A stretch of DNA of 64,000 bases from Marthasterias glacialis (GCA_911728455.2 OU452223.1:10252174-10316173); one strand, 5' to 3'. Positions 46,901 through 55,700 are shown, counted from the first letter of the stretch. Numbers and translations are program-made. The notes: a model not told the origin generated them from the sequence alone.

Positions 46901-49450
46901 AGTGTCGGAAAGAAATCATCGAGTCGGGCGGTACGAGGCTCCTGGTTAATTTCCTCAGCGCGAGGGTGCCATCCTATTCAGGGAAGGAGAGCCCGCAGAG
47001 CAGCGACAGCGGCGATGTTCAGCAAGCGGCTTTATTGTCCTGTGAGAAGGTGCATCAGAAGGCCGCCATTGCCTTAGCTAGATTAGCCAGGGATCAGAGC
47101 AGTGCTGAGCACATTTTGGATTTAGAGGGTACGTCTTGGAGGTGTTTTTAATATTGATTCATAAATACCCCAGACAGTTTATCCACTCTGATTGGTCAAG
47201 ATCATGTCACATTGGGGTGTTTATACGGCTGATAAAGACCTGGCATATCCGAAAGTTCTTGTATGTTTTTTATTTTGAAACGGCATCATCTGTCAAAATT
47301 CATTTAGATTCTATTCTGGCCATGCAACTTTAAGGCCCTTTTGATTATTACAAAATATGTAATTGCTAATAAGGGCCTTATAAATCATATAGCACTGAGC
47401 TGATTGTGATGCATGCAGACATGAATAGGTTCATTCATTACATGTAAGGTCAAGGTATTATACATTATGTATCTTTGTATATTATACATGTGCATTCAGG
47501 TTGGCTCAGTGGTTATGGGGCCATGAGGGGGGCAGCTGTCCCCTCCCCCCCCCCCAGTGGAACATTTTGCCCCCCTGCCTGCCCTCCCCCAGTCAACCTC
47601 TGGACACTGTGAAATTTTCTATAATCCTCCCACATCTAAAACCGAGACATCTTTAACGTCTTTTCTTCACAGGTATCTTCAGGCCTATGGGTCACAGTGC
47701 TAATCACTTTTTAAGGTCCTTTGGTTTCATTACCAGAAATATGTAACAAAATTAAATAACATAATTCTATTTGGGTGTTCGGGCTTCAGCCGAACACCGC
47801 TTGTTTTTGTTTAAATGTATTTGTTCATTTTTACCGTTTCTGCTTCCTCTGTACTATTTTGTTGAAAACCCGTTTTCAGATTATGCTTAATCAAAGTTTA
47901 TTTTAAAAATTCATATCCTTATAACCACAGATGTTATGATTTGAATCCTTGCATTATGTGTGAAAGAGTGATTTATGAAAGTTCTTTATATTTGTTAGTT
48001 AATACCTTATTTGACCTGCTTCCAGTCCAAGCTGGAAGTTCAAATAAAATATGTGTTATAAAGTTGTTCTTAATGGTGTTATGTTCATATTTAAATATTT
48101 TATTTTATTTAACTTTTAATACATCAAATAACATTGTTTTTAAATTTTTGTTACAACAAAAACTTATGCCAGTTAAATGTTGATATTATACGACTTGTCT
48201 GTTTCTTTGTTCAGCCATTCCTAGGTTAGTAGAGCTTTGTAGCAACAGACGAGAGAGGAATGACAGTGAGCCAGTCCTTGTTGCTTGCCTTGTAAGTTTG
48301 ATAACAACCAACTTTTACCATCACAAATATTATGAGAAAGCCCTCTCCCTAGTTTTGCTGAGTTCTGTGGATTAAGGACTGGATAGTCACATCAACACTG
48401 CTTTGCATTATGACCAGGCCAGAGCTGTGTATGGAGAGAGTTGCAGCATGGAGGGACCAGTTTTCTTTGGTCGTCCCATTGCTCGAAGCCATTTTTTGTC
48501 CAAATGTAGCACAACCTAATGTACAGTCTAGTCTAGCACCCTGTGTGTGCACATGCATTTTTTGGATCAAAAATGGCTTCTAATGGCAAGTTGTCGCAAC
48601 TCTTTTAAGATACAGCTCTGGACCAGGCCTGCCAATCGTTTTAAATTTCCAGTGGAATTCAAGAAAATCTCTTACTAGTTAAGCCTGCTTTAGAGCAACT
48701 GTATATATATTGTGGAATGGAATTCCGGACATCATCAAAAATGCTGTAAAACCAAGATAGGTCACTCTATTCAGAAACATGAAACGCAAAATTAAGGCGC
48801 CCGCTGTCGTTTGGTAGGTAAAACCAAAGATCGTTCGTGCAATAAGTAGGGCCTACTTAATGGAAAAACTTAAGCCAAACGAGCCCACTAACTAAAAAAA
48901 GGTGAAGGCAGATCGAAAATTTGGTGTTCGGCAATAAATTGTGTCAATAATCCTTGCAAAATTGACACATGGGGGAAGGGCACCATCATGCGGTTGGTAG
49001 GTATAAAAACGTTACATCTGCTACCGTGCAAAACGGCACAAGTGTCGTATCTTGTGCTTCTAGTATCTTTGACATTATTAGCAGTAAAATGTGACTGTAT
49101 GGCTGTGTCCGAATCAAGCGACTTCAGCTATGCCTATGGCTAGTGGCTTCTGCAGCTAAAAAATAGGCCTTTGAAGCAACCCGGCCATAGCCATTGCCAA
49201 GGCTCTTAATTCCGACACGGCCTTGGATGACATATTACTTAGCAATGAAAATGACAGTAAAGTTGTCAGTCATGTATTTCCAGTCAAGTGAAATTTCTCT
49301 TTGGTTGTCCATCTCCAGGCTGCATTGAGGAGGCTTCACAGTATTCTTGGGCCATCGGTCTTCAAGACGTCCGACGTGGAGCAGCTGATCCGACCAAGAC
49401 TCATCGATTCATTCAACATGTGTGCAAAAACCAAAGAGAGTTTTGTGTAA
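33726..49450 (+). CDS. INSC: Inscuteable homologue (spindle-orientation adaptor), 13-exon gene
   Basis: Joined coding exons: 33730-33788, 35193-35338, 37497-37560, 39573-39696, 40306-40358, 41438-41552, 42112-42225, 43586-43711, 44364-44535, 45923-46098, 46864-47128, 48215-48291, 49319-49450. They total 1623 nt (540 residues plus stop), all GT-AG with matching phases. Residues ~10-60 match the conserved LGN-binding segment of animal inscuteables (SVERWLQDLRMMTDCECMC; the human protein has DVQRWMEDLRLMTECECMC). The rest aligns along its length with human INSC, through the helical armadillo-type region to the C-terminus (RPRLIDSF...ESFV; human RPRLVDSF...ESFV). From family knowledge, INSC bridges Par3/aPKC to LGN (GPSM2)/NuMA at the cell cortex to orient the mitotic spindle in asymmetric division. 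The final SFV fits a class I PDZ ligand. Length is slightly below human (~579). The ATG at 33730 is the first in exon 1, but the exon stays open 5' of it, so an upstream coding or UTR exon is possible. Identification is firm; the start is less so. Confidence 0.93.
33860..34600 (+). repeat. Dispersed element, TTTGTTCCAAGAAG family, copy 2 (INSC intron 1)
   Basis: See 28745. This copy is longer at its 5' side (TTAACCAGTTGAAACC, TACACGCAAA at ~34055-34090), and that part is matched at ~49640. Open frames on both strands across it are not gene evidence. Confidence 0.8.
34894..34941. repeat. (ATT)n microsatellite
   Basis: Uninterrupted ATT repeats, with a further imperfect stretch following. Within INSC intron 1. 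Confidence 0.95.
35193..35338 (+). CDS. INSC: INSC exon 2 (LGN-binding segment)
   Basis: Acceptor cttcag at 35187-35192 and donor gttcgt at 35339. It encodes MHLTEADSVERWLQDLRM then MTDCECMCILQGKPI, the most conserved stretch of inscuteable proteins. This forms the helix and extension that bind the TPR domain of LGN in structures of the mammalian complex (family knowledge). It ends in phase 1. Confidence 0.93.
35521..35900. repeat. 190-bp tandem duplication in INSC intron 2
   Basis: ATGGAAGAGCTCTTTGCAAA at 35523 and 35713, followed in both by ATGGTCTGAATTGAG, then AGGCT and ACTTAAAAGGCT and ATATTCA. Period 190, moderately diverged. Confidence 0.88.
36545..36725 (+). repeat. Dispersed repeat, CATACCAATCTTATC family, copy 1
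   Basis: It shares CACTGGGCCAGGCATACCAA, CTTATCCAAGTC, GTGGAGGCTACTGGAGGAT and GAGGTTGCC with 42885-43070. A weaker relative is near 51080 (GGGGCCAGGCGTACCAG). Confidence 0.8.
37285..37503 (-). other. Coding-like antisense ORF in INSC intron 2
   Basis: The - strand frame includes SESLIWGMLLSDSNTINEDC and VLDGIIKQFKMDIKKTIEKT, ending LTEGWKRLI and a stop. It has balanced acidic and basic residues and coding-like codon use, unlike the repeat-derived open frames nearby. It overlaps the first bases of INSC exon 3 on the other strand. Possibly a fossil exon or retro-inserted gene fragment; no family assigned. Confidence 0.25.
37497..37560 (+). CDS. INSC: INSC exon 3
   Basis: Acceptor caacag and donor gtaagt. 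It encodes DNIYILRQRASSISADFAKL plus Y, and the split TG|T codon joins exon 4 as Cys. The run ISADFAKLYCKL aligns without gaps to human ISTELRRIGQKL, which confirms both junctions. Confidence 0.88.
37787..37945. repeat. MITE, GGGCCCAATTTCATAAAGCTG family, copy 2
   Basis: GGGCCCAATTTCATTAAGCT, with GGTGCTTAGCAAATTTG inside. The right arm is missing, so this copy is truncated. Confidence 0.72.
38755..38880 (-). repeat. GGGCACCAAGGCAATG repeat family, inverted copy
   Basis: On the - strand: CATTTCAAAGGGCACCAAGG, CGAGGGCACCAAGGGCAAAT and GCCTCT. Opposite orientation to copies A-C. Confidence 0.65.
39041..39087. repeat. Two 23-bp tandem units ending ACATGTATGC
   Basis: TTTTACTATTTATACATGTA plus TGC occurs twice in a row in INSC intron 3. 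Confidence 0.9.
39573..39696 (+). CDS. INSC: INSC exon 4
   Basis: The acceptor is ctccacag at 39565-39572, not the nearby ttgacag at ~39523, which would create an in-frame stop after exon 3. The donor is gtatgt. It encodes KLDSGVWDQIHWLCLSLTIR then LRTFLHDCTSFVPSMPLHLFQ; W-x-x-[IV]-H matches the human DRWARVH segment at the same spacing. It ends in phase 0. Confidence 0.9.
40306..40358 (+). CDS. INSC: INSC exon 5
   Basis: Acceptor tatacag and donor gtacgt. It encodes QQHTVLQECARLVKHAE and ends in phase 2 (AG|T, Ser, with exon 6). It corresponds to the helical segment around human EKCSELSAVTER. Homology is weak alone, but the exon is fixed by phase and position. Confidence 0.82.
40601..40715. 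repeat. MITE, GGGCCCAATTTCATAAAGCTG family, copy 3
   Basis: GGGCCCAATTTCATTGAGCT, then GCTTAAG...TTGCTTAACA and TGCTAAGCA. The right arm is not evident. Confidence 0.7.
41438..41552 (+). CDS. INSC: INSC exon 6
   Basis: Acceptor ttctttag and donor gtagag. It encodes FEGRNGTLPPAVPTLNVLSE then LGKTFNGLVHMVQGILIQ. The second half aligns with human MLGQHFGQLLELALTR. It ends in phase 0. Confidence 0.85.
41690..41875 (+). repeat. LINE-type 3' end with (TTGAA)n tail
   Basis: TTGTAATTGCCCATTGAATG followed by TTTTATTGAATTGAATTGAA. This resembles the 3' ends of CR1-like non-LTR elements; no ORF survives. Confidence 0.5.
42112..42225 (+). CDS. INSC: INSC exon 7
   Basis: Acceptor tattctag and donor gtaggc. 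Thirty-eight codons ending EDGNEMCRLLAK, matching human QEGAPLCRIIAK at the start of the armadillo-type region. Phase 0 at both ends. Confidence 0.88.
42490..42850 (+). repeat. LINE-type 3' end with GCGCTATATA-like terminus
   Basis: GTGTAAAGTGCCTTGAGCAT, then TTTTGACGCTATATAGATA near 42790-42840. This terminus is shared in style with SINE and LINE ends at 14930 and 53420. Confidence 0.5.
42885..43075 (+). repeat. Dispersed repeat, CATACCAATCTTATC family, copy 2
   Basis: Collinear with 36545-36725: CACTGGGTCAGACATACCAA, CTTATCTAAGTC, GTGGAGGATAATGGAGGAT, GAGGTTGCC. Confidence 0.8.
43084..43335. repeat. Complete hairpin MITE, TCATGATCATAGCAGGCCTG family
   Basis: The left arm starts GTCATGATCATAGCAGGCCT and the right arm ends AGGCCTGCTATGATCATGAT, with ~90-bp matching arms meeting near 43205-43235. 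The arms match the copies at 13114 and 15006. Located in INSC intron 7. Confidence 0.88.
43586..43711 (+). CDS. INSC: INSC exon 8
   Basis: Acceptor gtctcag and donor gtgagc. Forty-two codons containing EGAIQSLLELCQQ and ALRTVANLCNVAEGRQELER, which match human EGGVVALFKVCRQ and ALRTLASICCVEEGVHQLEK. Phase 0 at both ends. Confidence 0.92.
44364..44535 (+). CDS. INSC: INSC exon 9
   Basis: Acceptor ttttacag and donor gtaata. It encodes ASGVEYLSEIL through VKAEAASVIAQITSPSI to FIEYMEDLLKELTG, matching human VDGVLCLADIL and TRAEAAAVVAQVTSP. It ends in phase 1. The open frame running on past the donor is intronic. Confidence 0.93.
44611..44725 (+). repeat. Degenerate tRNA-derived SINE head
   Basis: TGTCGTGGCCGAGCTGTCTG, then GTATGAGTCTTGG and ACACTTGTGTCCTTGAGCAA, matching the 53033 SINE with a decayed B box. 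Immediately downstream of INSC exon 9. Confidence 0.7.
45060..45262 (+). repeat. LINE-type 3' end with AAT microsatellite tail
   Basis: TTTTGTAACCTTGTATTTAA through ATTTACCAAATAAATAATAA. A retroelement tail without ORF, in INSC intron 9. Confidence 0.5.
45307..45520. repeat. MITE, GGGCCTTGTCACAC family, copy 2
   Basis: Left end TTAAGGCCTTGTCACATAGG; right end (reverse complement) GGGCCATGTCACACAGGGCA. The internal GATTGCCTGGAACTGGTTGC matches the 30513 copy. TTAA persists only on the left. Confidence 0.85.
45923..46098 (+). CDS. INSC: INSC exon 10
   Basis: Acceptor ttttttcag and donor gtagga. It contains VFVISTSAIANITFMDSMAC, matching human VFLLASAALANITFFDTMAC, and ends YCQDQ (human YTRDQ). 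Phase 0 at the donor. Confidence 0.94.
46109..46250. repeat. MITE, GGCCGTGTCCGAATT family, copy 1
   Basis: GGGCCATGTCCGAATTGGCT on the left; the reverse complement of the right end is GAGGCCGGATCCAAATTAGT. Internal TGGCTACGGCT and its inverted partner AGCCGTAGCC. It begins 10 bp into INSC intron 10. Confidence 0.8.
46505..46561. repeat. Perfect 57-bp palindrome (28-bp arms, 1-nt centre)
   Basis: Left arm CAGCTAGTATGATCATAGAG then CAAGGAAC; T; right arm GTTCCTTG then CTCTATGATCATACTAGCTG. The arms are exact reverse complements. The core is shared with 16304. Confidence 0.97.
46864..47128 (+). CDS. INSC: INSC exon 11
   Basis: Acceptor attgtag and donor gtacgt. It starts VATILANMAVTEQC (human IVTILANMSVLEQC) and ends near CEKVHQKAAIALARLARD (human CERVQQKAAVTLARLSRD). 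Between them is an echinoderm-specific Ser/Gly/Gln-rich insert (~20 residues). This is the longest and most GC-rich INSC exon. It ends in phase 1. Confidence 0.94.
47500..47765 (+). repeat. Dispersed repeat, CACAGTGCTAATCACTTT family, copy 2
   Basis: CTCCCACATCTAAAACC, TATCTTCAGGCCTATGGGTC, ACAGTGCTAATCACTTT and TTTGGTTTCATTACCAGAAA are collinear with 56560-56770 and, in part, 21604-21675. Preceded by a C-rich tract near 47547. Confidence 0.8.
47774..47798. repeat. Short hairpin GGTGTTCGG/CCGAACACC
   Basis: Two 9-bp arms separated by GCTTCAG, followed by GCTTGTTTTTG. May mark an element end; no partner end was identified. Confidence 0.6.
48215..48291 (+). CDS. INSC: INSC exon 12
   Basis: Acceptor tgttcag and donor gtaagt. 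It encodes IPRLVELCSNRRERNDSEP then VLVACL, matching human MSRLIELCRSPSERNSSDA and VLVACL. Phase 0 at the donor. Confidence 0.93.
49103..49228. repeat. MITE, GGCCGTGTCCGAATT family, copy 2
   Basis: GGCTGTGTCCGAATCAAG on the left; the reverse complement of the right end is AAGGCCGTGTCGGAATTAAG. In INSC intron 12. Confidence 0.85.
49319..49450 (+). CDS. INSC: INSC exon 13 (terminal) and stop
   Basis: Acceptor atctccag, stop TAA at 49448-49450. It encodes AALRRLHSILGPSVF and VEQLIRPRLIDSF, ending CAKTKESFV. The human C-terminus is QPRLVDSFLLCSNMEESFV. The last three residues, SFV, fit a class I PDZ-domain ligand. Confidence 0.95.
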   Translation, partial: AALRRLHSILGPSVFKTSDVEQLIRPRLIDSFNMCAKTKESFV

Positions 49451-52400
49451 TATTGATCATTCTAGAATCACTCTGCCAAAAGACAGATTGTAAGATTCAG
49501 CAGAGAATCCTACTTCTTCCCAACAGCTGTGGTTACTGAAATATTTCAGACTAAGTTCTGTAGATTATCATACTGATGATCAAATTACTGGGCGATTTGA
49601 AGGTGCATCATGGAAATATCCCAAGGATTGTGTAGGCACTTAACCAGTTAAGGCCGGAAGACGTGTATACACGCAAAACTTTTTGGGGCACACAACTGGA
49701 AGTCCAGTAAGCCCGCTTTTGTATACACTCGGAATGTATTCATGCCCAGATTATTAACATGCCGGGACATTCCATCACATGCACTCACCGTTCAACGCTT
49801 CATTTCCCCTGTACAAAGAGGGGAAAAGGGTACTGGAATCCATGCTCAAATTCTCCCTTTTCCCGTTTTGTTTGTTTGTCTAATCCCCATTTTTAGACCT
49901 TCGACCGTTTGTTGTACAAACAAGGATTACAAGAGATCAAAAAGCTGCCACCATTGTTTATCGTTGTATTTGGCATTTGGGAGGCAAGTCCGAGATTCCA
50001 TCGTGCCATGGCCAATTTTCAGTTGTGGCTTATTATATGGCCAAGGTTTGGCCGATTCACGGTGAACGCACTCCATATTTTCTTGAAAGAGAACCAAAAA
50101 TCCTGGTGCATTTTATGAAAATGTTTGTTCTCTTTACTGCTGAGTGGTGTCATTGTGATAACGATATTCTCAAAACTAATTACTAATTCGAAAAAATTAA
50201 TCTTTGCGCGAGCACAAAGTTATAGTAAATCCCAGTGCCAGGTGGGTAAAAAGAGTTGTTTTTTTAAATACATTTTTATACCTCACTTTAAGTTCTACTC
50301 GGAGCCAAGGCAACTCCTTGCAGATCTTTTCATTGTGTTTATGACTAATTTGCATTCCTACCATGCAATTTAAAATGAACCAAAAACAAAATGTCAGATT
50401 TGTCTTCAATTGGGTAGCAATACTTGTATGGTTTGTACAGTGGCTTATTTGTACATGTACATAAGATTTGTTGTTATTTATTGAAACCGTCCATGTTCAC
50501 AGTAGGTTTTTTGTGTTATTTATAAAGAGCTTTGACCAGATAGAGTATATTTTAGGAGAATATATCTTTTTGAGTGGATCAGAGATGAGTCACATTTTGA
50601 GAAATATGTACATGTCTTTTTTTCAAAGAGTGAAGTCTTTGAAGTAAAATACTTGTAAGTTGAATTATTTTCTTTGAAGTTCAATTGGTAGAAGGAAAAC
50701 GAGAATACAAAGCAGACTTGCATATGATAAATTTTAAATAAATAAATAAATCTAAATACTTTTGTAAAGTTTAAGGTTTTTGAAACGGAGTAAAATTAAA
50801 TATTTTTACCATAAAAAAAGACAAGAGCAACACACAACATTTCCCTGAAGATTAGTGTTACATGGTAACTTTAATGTTATCAAAACATTGGAATGATTAT
50901 TGTCTATCCTACATTAAAATACCTGTTTATTTTCTTCCTGTTACACCAAGACTGCTTTATTTATTATGTGCAAAAACCAAAATAACTTCGAAAAGAAAAT
51001 CAGTTTTGATGCTACACGTCATTTTCAAACCCTCCACAGTCCATGGCTTCGGTTCTACCTGATGGACTTGGTACTGAACAGCCATGGGGCCAGGCGTACC
51101 AGTTTTGAAGTGTTGGGTGTTGAGTAACCGTAAATTGTTAAGGTACTTGATGACTTGGGAGTTTTGTGTATACCAGAACACCTACTGGGTTAGGATTAAG
51201 ATATTGTCAGTTCATTGGAAATTCCTGATATGATATTTGATAATAATCTAGGCACCAATCTAAGATATAGAACCAGGAGAATGCTGTGAATGCCGCCATT
51301 TAAGTCATGTGGCAAATGTCGGCTTTCCCATTGGTTGATCTGATTATGTTTTTTTCCATCCAGGTACGTCACATGGTATTGATACTAAATGTCTAGTCGA
51401 TAGTCGACATAGAGTGTGTCCACAGCAGCTGCAGACGACAATTGAGCTCTGCATTCTCTGTGTTTTATTTCTATTGTACCCATACATGTACCTTACAAAC
51501 CAACGATTAAAACTGAATAAATGATACGTACATGTACCTTTACCATAATAAATGCAGAGAAGTCATCCATCCTCAATAATCTCACACTGGTTATAATATG
51601 AACTTGAATACCAAATTATTTTGCTTTACTACAAACCAAAATACAAAGTAAAAGATTCATTCGTAAAGACTGGTGTTATTTTTAGGGTTTCAAACTTAGT
51701 AATTTCTGTACAGGATTACTACATGAGAATGGCAAAAAAAAAACCACCCCAAAATCATTGACACGTGTTTAAAAACAATCCTGCTTAAGCGTTAATTTAC
51801 TTAGGTGAGGGCAGTGTAACGCAATAGGGAAAGTGATTTTGATTGAATCATCGGCATAAAAATTGGAGGCAAAAAGTTTGAAAATATTTGTCAGGATATT
51901 TGCATCACGGGTGTGCAGGATCCACTTTGCTTTTTAAATTGTTCAAGTTCGTTTTGATGTAATGGTTGATTTTCTCAATACTGACGGAGAAACGCTTTGA
52001 TCATACTTGGGACCTTTGTTTGTAAATCAAGGTACTGCTATTATTGTAAATCGAGGTACTGCTTTTATTATTCTATAATATCTATGACAAGAATTAATTT
52101 CAGTATATTTTTCTATAAAAAAATAATGATGTATACACTTACATAATTGACAGAAAAAAAACAACCACACCATTCTATAATAAGGTATAATTATAAAAAA
52201 GTCTCGCTTTTATAAACTGAATTACACATTAAAAAAACCTGCCATTATTTTTATGTCTGAATCAGCAGAAAAGGCACCATTTGGATTTTGAAGAAGAGGA
52301 AATAAATTGTAGCAGACCACACATAATGTTCAAAATGTCTCCTCCAAGCTTTTCTTACAATCAATAATACACTTTATGAGTATCACCACAGTGCGCTTGA

Positions 52401-52732
52401 TTTTCTACGTACTAAACGGCAAAATCTAACCCGGTGAATTAATTGAAGAGAAAGAAAGAAAAAACGTAGCAAATAAAGTTTTACAGCACATAAGACTTTT
52501 GCACCTTTCATCTGCCTCTTGTATGATATGTAAGTATAAGTGAATTGCTACAATTATATCCTTTCAAAGAAATTTCACATTTGAAACACTTAGCAAATGT
52601 TTATTAAAGCTATGGTGTCATTTGACTAATTATCAGTGTAAAGTCAAGAACTGACCAATCAGCTTCATGCTTAGATACAAGTCTTTCGTCTTGGTGTTGA
52701 AGACCAGAAGTACCATTCGGGTAACATTCACT
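49451..52732. other. Convergent intergenic region with both 3' UTRs
   Basis: It lies between the INSC and CAT stops. At 49640-50060 is a third, diverged copy of the TTTGTTCCAAGAAG element, which could be inside the INSC 3'UTR. AATAAA words on the + strand include AAATAAATAAATAAATC at ~50738-50752. On the - strand several TTTATT words lie at 52000-52620. No polyadenylation site can be assigned with confidence. Confidence 0.5.
49640..50065 (+). repeat. Dispersed element, TTTGTTCCAAGAAG family, copy 3
   Basis: AACCAGTTAAGGCCGGAAGA, TACACGCAAAAC, then TTAGACCTTCGACCGTTTGT, GCCACCATTGTTTATCGTTG and AGTCCGAGATTCCA, in the same order as at 34060-34420. The most diverged copy; it carries a 107-codon open frame I do not treat as a gene. 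Confidence 0.65.
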
Positions 52733-52759
52733 TTACATTTTAGCAACAGCAGCTTTACC
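52733..52759 (-). CDS. CAT: CAT terminal exon, peroxisomal AKM C-terminus
   Basis: Acceptor ctttcag; encodes GKAAVAKM and TAA. The A-K-M tripeptide fits the PTS1 pattern (small, basic, Leu/Met). Only 27 coding bases, so automated annotation can easily miss it. The 3'UTR must run below 52733; several TTTATT words (AATAAA on the - strand) occur between 52000 and 52620, but no cleavage site can be chosen. Confidence 0.9.
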   Translation of the reverse strand, partial: GKAAVAKM

Positions 52760-55700
52760 CTGAAAGAAAAAAAATATGTTTGTTTTTAATAATAATGAAA
52801 TAGTCCATTGTACACAATGCATGGTAAACATAGGAGAGCTTTTAAAATTATTTTTATGGAGGAAAAGTGGAAATAATAAAGTAGAAAGACGACCATTGAT
52901 ATTGAGTTTGAATTGAGGTAGGGAAGCATGATGCAGGTAGTGAATTCCAAAGTAAGGCAGTATGTGGGAAGAAACTGCAGGAGTACCACCGAGCTAATTT
53001 GCATATTGATCATTTGCCTGTGCTACACACTGGCGTGTCGTGGCCGAGCGGATAAGAACACCGGACTCAAACTCTGGTGTTTCTGATCAGCAGAGTGTGG
53101 GTTCGAGTCCCGATCGTGACACTTGTGTCCTCAAGCAAGACACTTAATCATTATTGCTTTGTCCTTCGGATGGGACGTAAAGCTGTTGGTCCCGTGTGTT
53201 GTGTAATGCACGTAAAAGAACCCAGTGACACTTATCGCAAAGAGAAGGGGTTCGTCCCGGTGTTCCTGGTTTGATCAGCTGCAGATTGCGCCACAGCACC
53301 TTGTGAACCATTACATGGTGCTATGTAAAGGAACAGGTTTCATACTTCAAAAACGTAACTCATCATACCTTGCAGGCAAAAAATACTGAGCGCTCTGAGA
53401 CGCCCATAGGGTATGATAAAGCGCTATATAAAATTGCGTATTATTATTATTATTATTAGAAACATGGCGCCGCAAAATTCACCATTTTTCAATCTGGTAG
53501 AAGCCAGATTGCAAGCCAATTTAATTGAATTCAACCTGAATGAGTGACTTCTGATAGTCGTCTGTACAGCTTTATCACCGTACAGTCATCAAAATTTTCT
53601 CCCTCGAGGTAATCCCATAAACCCAAACAGGGAACTCTTTACTCTTCTCAACAGTTTTCATATTACTCTTCTCAACAGTGTATTAAACCCTGTCTGCCAA
53701 GCTCACCAATTTAAATTGCACATACAAATTATGGTGAGCGTGTAAATGCTGTGTCGCCTAAAAAGCGCACTACACTGTATAACAAACAGGGACATTGACT
53801 TCCAAAATGGTGCAACCAAGGTTACTGTAATGACGACGTCAAGTGAATTGGGTCAATACAGAGGACTAACCAAGATGACGGAAGGGTGAGGCGGTAGGGA
53901 AAACTGTTTAGAACTTACGGCTGCTGCCTTGTGTTCATCCAGAGCAGCTTGCAGGCGGCGTCCCCATTCCTTGTCACACTGCGACCAGTTCTCGACCTGA
54001 AACAAAAAAGACAATGTAAAATGCTTTGTAACTTCACAGAAAAAACATAGGTGCAATAAATTGACTAGTGGGTTGGATTGGATCGAAACAGGGTCGGCAG
54101 AGACAAGACACAATTTTTACACTGGACCGTAGGCTGAATATCCCATCTGCTGTCAACACATTCAATGTCATGTTTGTTTTGCAGGAGAAACTTGGGGCCA
54201 AAACTGGCCAGGTTGGTGATAGAACTAGTGGCCACAGCATTCCACTATTTAGAAAATGAGTCTAAAATCACAGCTAGCATGAAGTGTCGGAGACCAGCAT
54301 CACACTTTATGTTATTAGGATTTATGGATAAGCTTGAGGGGTAGGCAGCGGAAGTGAAAGAGACGACATACTGCTCTCTTCTGCAGGAACTCCTGAGCGT
54401 TCTTCAGGTGACCGGCCATGTTGGAGACCAAGGCATCTTGATCGCTGGGAGAGAGAACATTCCTCCAGAAGTTTCCTGGCTGGGTGAAGTTGTCATCGTC
54501 CTTGGTGTTGTAGCGAGCCACGTCACCGCTGACACTGAAGGTCTGCTGAGCGTACTTCATGTCATCAGTGGGGCCGTTGAAGCTGTTTGGGTAGTAGTTG
54601 GGTGCGCCAGCTGTGGCAGAGGATTACACGATGGATAAATTCAAGATTTGAGATGTGACATGGTGGTTAAAATACACAAATTTTTCACCTTGCTAGAACA
54701 CTCAATCTCCGGTTGGTAATCCTGCTTTTGATGAGTGTAATAGCAGGCGGTTTTTACAGACACTTTGGCATGTTCCAATGCTGAACAAAACTTTACCAAG
54801 TGATTTATCATTGATGTAGAAAGTGATTTTTTTTCCAGACTTGTTATGGACCATGTGCCCTTTGCTTACATCTAATCCATCCTTTATTGAAATCTTAGCA
54901 GCAGTATTTGCGCAGTTTTTGTTTGGCATCAAAGGTCATATAATTCAAGGCGATCTGACATGTGATTTATGAAAAACATGAAATGTTTGGGTTTTGCCGT
55001 GACGTCAGAGGGCGGATTGGCTACATTTGACATTGTTTAGTTCTCTTGCTTCTGTTCTTTTCAAAGGTATTTAAAACTTATATTTTATAATCATGTCGCT
55101 ACCCTCTGGAAAGGACTTACTCTGATTGTCAGTAACGCACTGTGGCCCATCACGTTGGTAGTTGCGGGTCTTGGCTTTGTATGGGCAGTTGACAGGGATC
55201 TGAAGGTAGTTGGTTCCAAGACGGTGACGATGGGTATCTGGGTAGGAGAACAGACGTCCCTGCAGAAAGCAAAAAAAGAGAAAAAAAAAGTTTACCTTAA
55301 GAAAGCCATGACAAACATATAAGGACTTTGAGGTTCTTTACAATAGTTATAAACATTAATGCATGTTTTTGAAGAAAAAAAAACTTTTGACATATCATAC
55401 ACGTGCATCATTTATATTTTGGCAGGTTAGTCAACCCCTTTATCTGGGATCTGGGCACGTTCAGTGGAATCTGGTAGATTGGTACTAGCACAAACTTGAA
55501 AATGGATCATGCTTGTAAATACACTGTAACATTACATCTGGGTTGTTGCCAATGTCGTTCACGTCTTCAAAAATGAAAAAAGTCAACCCATTATGAAATA
55601 CCTGCAACATCTTGTCAGGAGAGGGCTCAATGCCAGGGATCATGTGAGCTGGTGCAAAGGCGATCTGCTCCACCTCGGCAAAGTAGTTCCTTGGGTTGAG

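Noticed and set aside
53033-53115. Functional tRNA-Leu/Ser gene
   Set aside because: The head is followed without a terminator by a body shared with the 24-kb copy and an ATT tail, so it is a SINE.
54354-54638. + strand frames of 70-94 codons over the catalase exons (also 60060, 60439 and 61685)
   Set aside because: They are complementary-strand shadows of the CAT exons.
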